Shown here piece after piece: positions 1 through 6,909 of a stretch of 15,353 nt of DNA. The stretch covers positions 1 through 15,353 of the forward strand of contig CAMLEQ010000036.1 of assembly GCA_946479015.1 (NCBI GenBank), in the 5' to 3' direction. Every line of letters begins with the position of its first letter. Position 1 is the stretch's first letter. The position numbers and the translations under genes are program-made. Source of the DNA: an uncultured Gemmatimonadota bacterium (GTDB lineage: Bacteria; Gemmatimonadota; Gemmatimonadetes; Gemmatimonadales; Gemmatimonadaceae). Below the pieces are notes generated by a model that searched no databases, was not told the origin of the DNA, and worked only from the letters and a program-made list of their open reading frames with translations.

Positions 1-449
1 TCGAGGCCGAGGTGCCGCCAGTGACGCCCGCCATCCTCCGACTTGTAGATGCCGTTGCCGTACGTGATGTCGGAGCGCATGTCGGCCTCGCCGCTCCCCA
101 CGTAGATCACCTTCGGATCGGAGGCCGCCACCGCGATCGCGCCGATGGAGGCGATGCGCTGGTCGTCGAACAGCGGCGTCCACGTGCGTCCGGCGTTCGC
201 CGTCTTCCAGACGCCGCCGCCCACCGCGCCGAAGTAGAAGGTGGAAGGATCGCCGGGGACGCCGGCGACGGCGAGCACCCGCCCGGCACGGAACGGCCCC
301 ACCAGGCGCCAGTGCATGGCGGCGTAGGCGCTCTCGGGAACCGACTGCGCGGAGAGCGCGCACGGGGTGATCGAGAGGGCGAGCGCCGCGAGAGCGAGCA
401 CGATGCGGCGCGGCGAGCGAGGTAGCGAGCGAAGTGTGCGGGCGGGCAT
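1..449 (-). CDS. Secreted Asp-box (BNR-like) beta-propeller protein, 5' part only
   Basis: The reading frame begins with ATG at 449 and runs open for 149 complete codons to the window edge, so only the N-terminus is present. Residues 1 to about 36 form a signal peptide: an Arg-rich start, a hydrophobic core (IVLALAALALSI) and a cleavage site near LSA-QS, which supports this start although no clear Shine-Dalgarno is visible. The mature part begins with HWRLVGPFRAGRV and contains two Asp-box-type motifs, WKTANAGRTW and YKSEDGGRHW, spaced as in successive propeller blades. This is typical of the large secreted proteins often annotated as glycosyl hydrolase, sortilin-like or WD40/YVTN/BNR-repeat proteins in Gemmatimonadota and Acidobacteriota. 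The enzymatic label is usually unproven for that family, so I call only the fold. The true length cannot be seen. It lies downstream of the 658-1098 lipoprotein gene on the same strand, but a hairpin at 607-639 separates them. Confidence 0.85.
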   Translation of the reverse strand, partial: MPARTLRSLPRSPRRIVLALAALALSITPCALSAQSVPESAYAAMHWRLVGPFRAGRVLAVAGVPGDPSTFYFGAVGGGVWKTANAGRTWTPLFDDQRIASIGAIAVAASDPKVIYVGSGEADMRSDITYGNGIYKSEDGGRHWRHLGL

Positions 450-606
450 GGGGTGCGAACGAGGTGGTGATGCGCGCGGCACCGCCGGAGCGGCGCGTCG
501 CGAGCCTGGAGCGAAGCGTGGTGGGACATTGCGCGCGGGCGCGGCCGCTGGCAAGGCGTTGGGAGTCGCGCACGCGTGCCGCGGCGCCGGCGCTCCCGGA
601 TGCGAA

Positions 607-639
607 ACGGGGCGCGAACCGCTCCGGTCCGCGCCCCGT
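607..639 (-). terminator. Intrinsic terminator-like hairpin after the lipoprotein gene
   Basis: Perfect 10-bp arms (ACGGGGCGCG and CGCGCCCCGT) enclose an inner 4-bp stem (ACCG/CGGT) with a CTC loop. It begins 18 bases beyond the stop of the minus-strand lipoprotein gene. On the minus strand the stem runs directly into a short T run (GTTTCG), so it is a plausible but U-poor rho-independent terminator that would insulate the downstream Asp-box gene. Confidence 0.6.
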
Positions 640-657
640 CCCGCCGTGCCTGCATCC

Positions 658-1098
658 TCAGCGATGCGTGGTGTCGCCACCCGCCTTCAGCGTGTCACCC
701 TTCGAGGTGACCGGCTGGCCGGCCGTGGGCGAGGTCTTCTTCGTCTTGGGGCCGAGCGTGGACTTCCCCTTCTTGTTCATCATCCCGGACTGCGTCTGGT
801 TGCGCGTCGTGTCGCGGGACGAGCGCGAGGTGTCGTGCCGAGATGTGTCGCTCACGGCGCCGTTGGACGTGCTCGTGGACGTGCTCCCCGCGGCCGCGCC
901 GGTGGTGTCCGTCGCGCCGCCGGTGGCGCCGGCGTTCGGCGATCCGGTGTTCGGCACCCCCCCGCCACCCAGCGTGTCCGTGCTGGCGCCGGCCGGCGCC
1001 ACCGCGCCCCCGGCAGTCTCGTTCACGTTCGCGTTCTTGTTGCTCTTGCTGCACGCAGCGACCGCGGCCGCCGCGCACAGGATGGCGATGTATCGCAT
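658..1098 (-). CDS. Small Ser/Thr/Gly-rich lipoprotein
   Basis: This encodes 146 residues. The N-terminus MRYIAILCAAAAVAAC is a lipoprotein signal with lipobox V13-A14-A15-C16, so the product is predicted to be lipid-anchored in the envelope. The rest is low-complexity: runs of Gly, Ala, Thr, Ser and Asn to about residue 75, a charged stretch with repeated DTSR/DTTR units, then a Lys/Thr-rich tail ending GDTTHR. No globular domain is recognised and the protein is probably disordered. ATG at 1098 is preferred because GGAGGAG lies six bases upstream. A GTG at 1113 is in frame, but using it would put the ribosome binding site inside the gene and spoil the signal peptide. No function can be assigned. 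The composition resembles other short disordered envelope lipoproteins and is not diagnostic. Confidence 0.75.
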   Translation of the reverse strand: MRYIAILCAAAAVAACSKSNKNANVNETAGGAVAPAGASTDTLGGGGVPNTGSPNAGATGGATDTTGAAAGSTSTSTSNGAVSDTSRHDTSRSSRDTTRNQTQSGMMNKKGKSTLGPKTKKTSPTAGQPVTSKGDTLKAGGDTTHR

Positions 1099-1230
1099 GT
1101 CGGTCTCCTCCACTCGGGAACCGTGAGAAGACCATCATCCCAGGCAACTACGCTGCCGTGGCGACGAAGGAGCGCGATGGGTTTGGGGGTGCATCGATCG
1201 CCGAGTCCGCCGCGCACCAGGCCCCGCCAT

Positions 1231-1270
1231 GCGAAGCGTCCGCCATGGCGATCGCCATGGCGGGCGCTTC
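1231..1270 (-). terminator. 40-bp near-perfect palindrome after the His-rich gene
   Basis: A perfect 24-bp palindrome (1239-1262, centre CGATCG) is flanked by a T/G pair and then by perfect 7-bp arms (CGAAGCG at 1231-1237, CGCTTCG at 1264-1270). It starts 22 bases beyond the stop of the minus-strand His-rich gene and upstream of the lipoprotein gene. As RNA it would form an almost uninterrupted stem, so a terminator or mRNA 3'-end stabiliser is likely. No T tract follows on the minus strand, so factor-independent termination is uncertain. Confidence 0.5.
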
Positions 1271-1292
1271 GGGAATCGAGCAGCGCTGTGGG

Positions 1293-1703
1293 TTACAGCC
1301 CCAGCCGTACGTTGATGTCCACCAGCACCTTCGGAGGCGCCGACTCGAAGATCACGCGGTCCGGCGCCGGACGGATCACCATCTTCTCCACCGGCTCCCT
1401 CCCCCACCCGTGATGGTGTCGCCGGAAGTACACCACCTGCACGTCACGCACACGTTCCACACGCACCACTTCATAGCCCTGCTGCACCAGCACCTCGCGC
1501 GTGACCACCGTCGCGCGGTCCATCGTGACGACACGCCGCTTCGCGTGACCGGGCGGCTCGTGGTCGTCGTGGTCGTCGTGATCACCATGCTCGTGCCCGT
1601 GACCGTACCCGTGGCCGTGCCCCTGCGCGTACGCGCTCGGCGTGAGCGCCACCCCGAAGCCGAACGCCAGCGACGCGGCGACGGCGAGCGTTCTGAATCG
1701 CAT
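1293..1703 (-). CDS. Exported His-rich small protein, possible metal binder
   Basis: This encodes 136 residues. A signal peptide (MRFRTLAVAASLAFGFGVAL, cleavage near AYA-Q at 26/27) is followed by a His/Gly/Asp segment at about residues 28-53 (GHGHGYGHGHEHG, then DHDDHDDHE). This segment could chelate Zn, Ni, Cu or Co in the periplasm. Residues about 58-136 look folded, with alternating beta-type segments (VVTREVLVQQGYEVVRVERV, VQVVYFRRHHHGW, KVLVDINVRLGL); I do not recognise a family. ATG at 1703 is chosen because AGAGGAG sits nine bases upstream and the signal peptide starts there; the frame is open further upstream but with no exported N-terminus. The His region is encoded by short tandem units (TCGTCGTGG twice, and six-base GTG-containing units), so its length may vary between strains. 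It is a monocistronic gene diverging from the 1909-2388 gene. The metal role is inference from composition. Confidence 0.75.
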   Translation of the reverse strand: MRFRTLAVAASLAFGFGVALTPSAYAQGHGHGYGHGHEHGDHDDHDDHEPPGHAKRRVVTMDRATVVTREVLVQQGYEVVRVERVRDVQVVYFRRHHHGWGREPVEKMVIRPAPDRVIFESAPPKVLVDINVRLGL

Positions 1704-1826
1704 TGATCGAGTCTCCTCTGGTACCACTGTCGATGACCAGCCGGACAGGCAAGGACGAGCGAAGCGGAGCGCGGGCAACGACGAGCGATGCGGCGCGCTC
1801 GCTCGGCCTCTCACGCACCGCTCGAG

Positions 1827-1864
1827 TTAGAAGTAGCTAAGCCGTTAGGCGAGTTTAACTTGCC
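1827..1864. promoter_or_regulatory. AT-richer patch with imperfect inverted repeat in a divergent intergenic region
   Basis: The 205-base gap between the divergent starts at 1703 (minus) and 1909 (plus) contains the only AT-richer stretch nearby. Inside it, GGCGAGTT and AACTTGCC (1848-1864) form arms around a single T with one G/T pair. This is a reasonable place for promoters or an operator, but I cannot align convincing -35 and -10 boxes on either strand. Confidence 0.2.
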
Positions 1865-1908
1865 AACCACTGCAGCCCCGGCGCGCGGTGTGCGATACTC
1901 GACGGGTG

Positions 1909-2388
1909 ATGCTCTCCCGCCACGCTCGCCGCGTGCTCGCCACGCTCGCCACCCTCGCGCTCCCCAGCGCCGCCGCCGCGCAGGGAAGGCCGGCGTCCGC
2001 GTCGGTGTCGGCGACGGCGACGGTGATGCCGGTGTGCCGCATCGAGCGCGTCGGGGACGCGGACTCCACGCGCGCCGCCGACGGCACGCTCGAGCTGACG
2101 CTGCACGTACACGGCGCGTCGAATGCGCCGTGGCGTCTGCTCGCCATCGCGCTCCCCGGCGGTGATGCGGGGAGCACGGACACGGCGCGCGTCCGCGCCG
2201 CCGATGGCACGTGGCTCCCGCTCGCGCCCGGGGAGCCCGTGGTCGTGGCGCGCACGCGCGATATCGCATCGCCTGACGAGTGGACCGTGCGCTGGCGGAT
2301 CGCCCCGGGCGCCGGGACGCCGCGGCTGGCACTCTCCTGCGCGGTGGATGACGCGCGCGTGGCGAACGGCGCCGTGCTCTCGCTCTGA
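1909..2388 (+). CDS. Exported small protein with pilin-like N-terminal strand, candidate extra fibre subunit
   Basis: This encodes 159 residues. A signal peptide (MLSRHARRVLATLATLALPS, then AAAAQ) is followed by ASASVSATATVMPVC, a run of alternating small/hydrophobic residues ending in Cys43. This resembles the start of mature spore-coat-U/archaic pilin subunits. A second and last cysteine is Cys144 (LALSCAVD), so one disulfide is possible in the periplasm. The remainder is beta-rich with no recognised domain. ATG at 1909 is preferred because it places the signal peptide at the N-terminus; an in-frame GTG immediately precedes it and the ribosome binding site is weak. The gene converges on the chaperone-usher operon and ends seven bases from the usher stop, with no room for a terminator. 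In Csu-type loci a last subunit gene follows the usher; here something comparable sits there but inverted. Subunit identity is inference. Confidence 0.65.
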   Translation: MLSRHARRVLATLATLALPSAAAAQGRPASASVSATATVMPVCRIERVGDADSTRAADGTLELTLHVHGASNAPWRLLAIALPGGDAGSTDTARVRAADGTWLPLAPGEPVVVARTRDIASPDEWTVRWRIAPGAGTPRLALSCAVDDARVANGAVLSL

Positions 2389-2395
2389 TCCGCCG

Positions 2396-4999
2396 TCACC
2401 GCCTGACGATCAGCCTCACCCCCTCCACGCGCGCTCCATCCACGTCCGCGGGTACCTCCACGCGCACCGGCTCCGCGGTCGCGTGGAGCACCGCCAGGTC
2501 GGCGGGATCCACGCCGAGCTCGTAGCTCCCCGGCGCTACACCGAGCAGCGAGAAGGCGCCGTCAGTGAACGTGGTGACCGCGCGCGCGGCGTGCGTGCGC
2601 CGGTTCGTGAGGATGAGCCGCGCACCGGGGACCCCGCGGCCATCGCCCGCGAGCCGCACCTCTCCCTCCACGATCCCGCCAGGGGCGATCGGGACGTCCA
2701 CCGGCTGGAAGCGGTTCGGTCCCGGCACCACCTCCAGGGTCCCGTACGTCGGCACCCAGAGCGGTGACGCGAGGCTGGAAGAATCCACCGCCACCCGTAC
2801 GGGCTCGAAGGGCACCACGTCCCACACGCGGAACAGCCCCGCCGAATCCGTGGCCGCCGCGCCGGTGCCCACGCGCACGTACACGTTCGCGAGCGGCGGC
2901 TCCCCCGGGTCGAAGCGCCCGTTCCCGTTGGCGTCGAGGAACACGCGCCCCACCACGCCCGCGCGCTCCAGCGACGGTCCGGGCACGAAGCGCACCGCGT
3001 GCGTCGCGCGGTCGGCGAGCACCGACCCCTGCACCGTCTGTGTCACGCGCGGCGTCCCCCCCGACTGCGCCACCATCGTGCTGTACGAGCGCAGGAGGGA
3101 GCGATCGGCGCTGAGCGTGAGCGAGAAGGTGGTGCCGTGCGGGCCGGGGACGTGCGTCGCGCCGAGCTCGATCCGCAACGCGCCGCCGATCGGCCGCGCC
3201 ACCGTGACCTCCGATGCCGTCACCGTGCCCGCGTCCGAGAGCTCCGCTCCCGCGCGCCACCAGAGTGGTCCCAGCACCGGCCCCCAGCTCGGGTGCGGGA
3301 GGAAGAATGCGTCGAGTCCCGTGAACGTCTCCGTGCTCGGCGGCACGCCCGCGCCCGTCTCGCGCTCGATGCGCGCGTAGGGCAGCACGCGCAGCTCCCC
3401 CCGCTGGTACGATGTGGCCACGCGCGCGCGGGTGATCGCCCCCAGCGCGGTCTCCACTCGATCGTACGTGAGCTCCGCGTAGAGCGGCGTCCGGTACCCC
3501 AGCGGGCGCACGAACGCGGATGCCGCCCACTCCGCGCGCCGCCCCGCGGGGGTGAGCAGCGGCGCCGTCACCCGATCGTCGTAGCGCGACCAGCTCGCGT
3601 CGAAGCGCAGGTCGAGCGACGGCTCGAAGCGCACGGTCGTCTGCACCGCTCCCTGGCGCTGCGCCTGCAGCCGCACCGTCCACGCGCTGGCGATGGTGCC
3701 GGTGACCCCCGCGTACGGCTGGAACAGCCCGCCCAGCGAGTCGCGCGCGATCTGGTCGGCGCCGGCGCGCAGCGTCCAGCGCGAGGAGAGCCCGTAGCGC
3801 AGGTCCAGGTTCGCCGTCTCGGTGCACGAGAGCCGAGTGCACGCACCCACCGATGCGCCGTACTCGAAGCGGCGCGCCGGCAGCAGGTCCGCCCCGATGC
3901 GATACGTGCGGCTCAGCGTCCGCGTCTCGCCGTACGGGCCATAGGCGATGAAGTCGATGGGATTCTCCCCGTACTCCACGGGCAGCGGCACGTCGAACCG
4001 GCCGGCGGCGTCGGCCGAGTCGATGGCCACGAGCGAGCCGGCGCGGTACGCCTCCACCGACCACCCCGGCAGCACCCGCCCCGCGTAGTCGAGCACGCCG
4101 AACTCGGAGGAGCGGAGATACGGGGAGTTGGTGACGTACGCACCGCGCAGCGTGCGCGGCGTGGGGCCGCTCGCGACCGCATCGCCCACGCGGAGTTGCT
4201 GAACCGTGCGACTGTCCGGCCACACGCCGTTCCACGAGCCCTCGCCGCGCACACGCCCGGCGCTGGCGCCCCCCACGCTGGCCATCGTTCCGGTGAGCGA
4301 GCCGCCGAACACGTCGGCGCCGAGCGCGAGCGAGTAGTCGCTCCCGGCCACCGGGCGATCGCCGGGCGCCGAGATGGCATAGTCGAGCACCATCCCCGCC
4401 CAGGCGGGGCGCGAGAGGCCGAGGCGCAGATCCGGGGCGAGCGCGCCGCGTCGCCGCGCGAGGAAGCGCTCGCGCGCGGCCTCCCGCGCCAGCCGCTTCG
4501 CGATGGGGAGCGACGCGGGATCCGCGATCGTGATCACCAGCTCCCCCCAGTCCACCACGATGCGCGCGTCGAGGAGCGTGCCCATCGTGCGCGCCGGCAC
4601 GTAGATCTCCCCATCGCGCCAGAGCACGCGAGCGCGGACGACGTGCGCGCCCCCACCCTGCACCGCGAGCGCGGTGTCGAAGACCAGCGGCGGCTCGCTT
4701 GGCGAGCGCTCCACCTCCATGCGCCCCGGTCGCGCCACGCGGTGCCGCATCTCGACCAGGTCGAGCAGCGCGCCGGCGGGGACGAGGGCGTCATCGCCGC
4801 GCCGGAGCGCGGACACCGTGCTCGCGGCCAGCCGCCCCACCCGCAACTCCACGATCACCGGCTCCGTCGTCGCCGTATCGCCGCGTCCAGTGTCGGCGGC
4901 GGCGACAGAGCGCGCGGAGGCCGGAGTGGCCCGCGCGCGCGGTACGGCGAGCAGCGTCAGCGCGGCGGCGATCTCCAGCGCGCTCGGAGCACGGGGCAC
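2396..4999 (-). CDS. Chaperone-usher pathway outer-membrane usher
   Basis: This encodes 867 residues, the usual size for an usher, the outer-membrane pore that recruits chaperone-subunit complexes and polymerises the fibre. The order is: a signal peptide (about 1-25); an N-terminal periplasmic region (about 45-165; VIVELRVGRLAAS, ALVPAGALLDLVEM); early barrel strands (about 190-310); and a plug-like segment (about 308-375; GRVLPGWSVEAYRAGSLVAI, then GRFDVPLPVEYGENPIDFIA and YGPYGETRT). Further barrel strands follow (about 376-680; NLDLRYGLSSRWTLRAGADQ). Last come two Ig-like/carboxypeptidase-regulatory-type domains (about 683-770 and 776-867), the first carrying a Ca-loop-like motif DANGNGRFDPGE. 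The two cysteines C387 and C392 may pair. The start is GTG at 4999, 13 bases after the chaperone stop; it is chosen for the signal peptide, since the ribosome binding site is weak. It is the last gene of the operon. Divergence from proteobacterial ushers is clear, so domain borders are approximate. Confidence 0.85.
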   Translation of the reverse strand: MPRAPSALEIAAALTLLAVPRARATPASARSVAAADTGRGDTATTEPVIVELRVGRLAASTVSALRRGDDALVPAGALLDLVEMRHRVARPGRMEVERSPSEPPLVFDTALAVQGGGAHVVRARVLWRDGEIYVPARTMGTLLDARIVVDWGELVITIADPASLPIAKRLAREAARERFLARRRGALAPDLRLGLSRPAWAGMVLDYAISAPGDRPVAGSDYSLALGADVFGGSLTGTMASVGGASAGRVRGEGSWNGVWPDSRTVQQLRVGDAVASGPTPRTLRGAYVTNSPYLRSSEFGVLDYAGRVLPGWSVEAYRAGSLVAIDSADAAGRFDVPLPVEYGENPIDFIAYGPYGETRTLSRTYRIGADLLPARRFEYGASVGACTRLSCTETANLDLRYGLSSRWTLRAGADQIARDSLGGLFQPYAGVTGTIASAWTVRLQAQRQGAVQTTVRFEPSLDLRFDASWSRYDDRVTAPLLTPAGRRAEWAASAFVRPLGYRTPLYAELTYDRVETALGAITRARVATSYQRGELRVLPYARIERETGAGVPPSTETFTGLDAFFLPHPSWGPVLGPLWWRAGAELSDAGTVTASEVTVARPIGGALRIELGATHVPGPHGTTFSLTLSADRSLLRSYSTMVAQSGGTPRVTQTVQGSVLADRATHAVRFVPGPSLERAGVVGRVFLDANGNGRFDPGEPPLANVYVRVGTGAAATDSAGLFRVWDVVPFEPVRVAVDSSSLASPLWVPTYGTLEVVPGPNRFQPVDVPIAPGGIVEGEVRLAGDGRGVPGARLILTNRRTHAARAVTTFTDGAFSLLGVAPGSYELGVDPADLAVLHATAEPVRVEVPADVDGARVEGVRLIVRR

Positions 5000-5012
5000 G
5001 CTCGGGTCTGGC

Positions 5013-5843
5013 TCAGCGGGCGCTCACCAGCACCGACGTCGAGTCGCGGAGCGCGTCGATCGGGAGGAGCGACTCGCGCCGCACGTCGTCGCGCTCCGTG
5101 TCCACGTCGAGGTGCAGCACGTAGCGCCCCGGCGCGAGCCCCCGCACCGGCGCCGCGAAGCGCGGCTCGAGGGTGTAGTACACGGCGAGCGGCGCGGTGA
5201 AGCTGGCCACCGTCTTCCCCGACGCGTCGGTGAGCGAGCCACGCACCCGCCCGATGAACGCGGCGTTCCCGTGCCGCTCGAAGCGCGCGCGCACGAGCAG
5301 GGAGTCGTGGTCCACCCACGCGCGCGTGTCGCGCACGTCGAGCCCCGTCGCCACCTTCCCCTGGCGGTAGAGCAGCGCCACCACGGTGCGCACGTTCAGC
5401 GTGAGTCCCACCTCGATGCCGCCGTCGTCCTGCGCGGAATCGAGCCGCACGCGCGCGCCCTTCGCCGCCACCACGATGCGCGCCCAGTACTCCCCATCGG
5501 GGAGCCCCGCGGGAGGCTTCGCCAGCAGCCGCACGGTCTGCCGCTGCCGCGGCGCGAGCGTGAGCCGGCGCGGGAACGCCTCGATCCAGCGCGCCGCCGA
5601 GGCGCGCGCCGTGTCCGCGTTTGCCATGAGCAGCGTGACGCGCCCCGTGCTGTCGGACACCGGGTAGCCGAACTCGAGGGAGATCTCCACCTCCGCCGGA
5701 TCCGCGCCGGGGTTGTACAGCTCGAGCGACCCGCCGCGCGCGCCATGGTCGATGAACAGCCCCGGGGGCGCCACGAGCACCCCCTGGGCGGCGGCGGGCG
5801 AAGCCAGGAGAAAGAGAGCGAGGAGAACGTGCCGAGCGCGCAT
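5013..5843 (-). CDS. PapD-like periplasmic pilus chaperone
   Basis: This encodes 276 residues. A signal peptide (MRARHVLLALFLLASPAAAQ) precedes a two-domain immunoglobulin-like protein. Residues about 21-125 match the first PapD domain: SLELYNPGADPAEVEISLEF near the start, then the diagnostic RRLTLAPRQRQTVRLLAKPP and GLPDGEYWARIVV, the strand that completes the pilin fold. Residues about 145-165 (EVGLTLNVRTVVALLYRQG) match the end of domain one and the linker, and about 166-276 form domain two. The role is to bind nascent DUF4402-like subunits in the periplasm, donate a strand and deliver them to the usher. ATG at 5843 shares one base with the stop of the preceding subunit gene (TGATG), so translation is probably coupled. 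The frame is open far upstream, but only this start gives a signal peptide. The usher follows 13 bases after the stop. Confidence 0.88.
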   Translation of the reverse strand: MRARHVLLALFLLASPAAAQGVLVAPPGLFIDHGARGGSLELYNPGADPAEVEISLEFGYPVSDSTGRVTLLMANADTARASAARWIEAFPRRLTLAPRQRQTVRLLAKPPAGLPDGEYWARIVVAAKGARVRLDSAQDDGGIEVGLTLNVRTVVALLYRQGKVATGLDVRDTRAWVDHDSLLVRARFERHGNAAFIGRVRGSLTDASGKTVASFTAPLAVYYTLEPRFAAPVRGLAPGRYVLHLDVDTERDDVRRESLLPIDALRDSTSVLVSAR

Positions 5844-6322
5844 CACAGTCCCGAGGGGCTGAGGGTGAGCGTGAGGGAAGCGGAATAGTTTCCGGCGCGC
5901 TGTCCGCCGGAAGGACGCAGCGTGGCGCCGAGGAACACGACGCCGCGTCCGTTGCCGTCGAGCGTCACCGTGATCGGCGTCGACGGATCGAACAGCGTCT
6001 CGTCGGCCACCGAACCCGTGGGCGAGTAGCCGGCGGAGGTGGGGCCGAACGTGAGCGGCATGGCATCGCCCGACGGCGACGTCATCGATGGCGGGAGCGA
6101 GAACGTGAGCACCACCTGCGCGAGCTTGGGCCCGGCGATCTGGAGTTGCGCGCTCCGGCTCGCGTCGGTGGGGCGGATCGTCACCGCCACCCCCGGAAGG
6201 ATCGAGCCGAACGTGAGATCGTGCTGCCCCGTCACGCGCAGCGGACGCCCCTGCGCGCCGGCCGAGGGAGCGGCCAGCGCCAGCGCGACGAAAAGGGGCA
6301 GCGAGCGGTGGATGGGAGACAA
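5843..6322 (-). CDS. DUF4402-like pilin subunit 3, candidate tip subunit
   Basis: This encodes 159 residues with a signal peptide (SPIHRSLPLFVALALAAPS, cleavage near AGAQ-G). The family pattern is DLTFGSILPGVAVTI near residues 35-49 and, at the C-terminus, VVFLGATLRPSGGQRAGNYS and SLTLTLSPSGL. It aligns with the two upstream subunits but begins its fold at once after the signal: the ten to twelve alternating residues that the others carry before this point are missing. A subunit without this strand cannot complete a neighbour, so it should sit at the fibre tip. There is no cysteine. The start is TTG at 6322, the only start-type codon in frame between a usable signal peptide and the preceding gene, and no purine-rich ribosome binding site precedes it, so expression is probably low. 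The gap to the upstream gene is 48 bases, and its stop overlaps the chaperone start. Tip identity is inference. Confidence 0.83.
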   Translation of the reverse strand: MSPIHRSLPLFVALALAAPSAGAQGRPLRVTGQHDLTFGSILPGVAVTIRPTDASRSAQLQIAGPKLAQVVLTFSLPPSMTSPSGDAMPLTFGPTSAGYSPTGSVADETLFDPSTPITVTLDGNGRGVVFLGATLRPSGGQRAGNYSASLTLTLSPSGL

Positions 6323-6370
6323 CGTGGGATGCGGTCGCGCGGGGAGGTGCCGAGCCGGTCGCCGTACGAG

Positions 6371-6889
6371 TCAGAAGCCCGCGTAGGCGCCGGTGAGAGT
6401 GATGGTCGCCGTGTATGCACCGGCGGGCTGCGTCGCCGCCGGCGACACGCGCGCGCCGACGAACACGTAGGAGGCCGCGCCCCCGCCCGATCCGATCTGG
6501 ATGGTCGTCGCCGACGACGACGGCGTGAACGCGGTGGCGCCCGCGGTGGAGTTGGTGGTGTTCCACAACCCCGTCCACGATCCAATGGGGAGCGTGGCGC
6601 CCCCCGGTCCCACGAGCTGGGTGGGCAGATCGAACACGAGCGTCACGTGATCCCCGGGGCGCAGCCGCACGTGAAAGCGCCCCGCGCCGGCGTCGGTCGG
6701 GGCGACGGTCTTCGCCACGCCGGGAAACACGTTGCCGAACGCGAGATCCGCGTCGCCGAACACGAGCGCCCGCTTTCCCACGTTCGCCGTCACCGACACC
6801 GTGGCGCTTCGCGCCTGAGCGGCCGCCGCGCGAGCGCGGACGGCCGTCAGGGCGAGCACCATCGCCGCGTACCCGAGTGCGCGGCGCAT
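6371..6889 (-). CDS. DUF4402-like pilin subunit 2
   Basis: This encodes 172 residues with a signal peptide (MRRALGYAAMVLALTAVRAR, cleavage near AAAQ-A). After it comes SATVSVTANV, an alternating strand suitable for donor-strand exchange. The domain carries DLAFGNVFPGVAKTV at about 48-62, LPTQLVGPGGATLPIGSW at about 88-105, and the family C-terminus YVFVGARVSPAATQPAGAYT followed by ITLTGAYAGF. It is closely similar in layout to subunit 1 and has no cysteine. ATG at 6889 is preceded by GGCGGGA about eight bases upstream, a moderate ribosome binding site; the gap from the subunit 1 stop is 20 bases. It could be a second structural subunit or an adaptor joining shaft and tip. Function is inferred from family resemblance and operon context. 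Confidence 0.87.
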   Translation of the reverse strand: MRRALGYAAMVLALTAVRARAAAAQARSATVSVTANVGKRALVFGDADLAFGNVFPGVAKTVAPTDAGAGRFHVRLRPGDHVTLVFDLPTQLVGPGGATLPIGSWTGLWNTTNSTAGATAFTPSSSATTIQIGSGGGAASYVFVGARVSPAATQPAGAYTATITLTGAYAGF

Positions 6890-6909
6890 GCGCCGGATCC
6901 CGCCAGCGA

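Noticed and set aside
658..1113. GTG start at 1113 for the small lipoprotein
   Set aside because: It would place the strong GGAGGAG ribosome binding site inside the coding sequence and add charged residues before the lipoprotein signal. ATG 1098 fits better.
1246..1255. GGCGATCGCC centre of the palindrome as a cyanobacterial HIP1 site
   Set aside because: A single occurrence inside a longer palindrome in a genome with no cyanobacterial traits; coincidence is the simpler reading.
2999..5200. 733-codon plus-strand open frame across the usher gene
   Set aside because: It is antisense to the usher, whose translation shows clear family motifs. The plus-strand product is Arg/His-rich without signal or domain.
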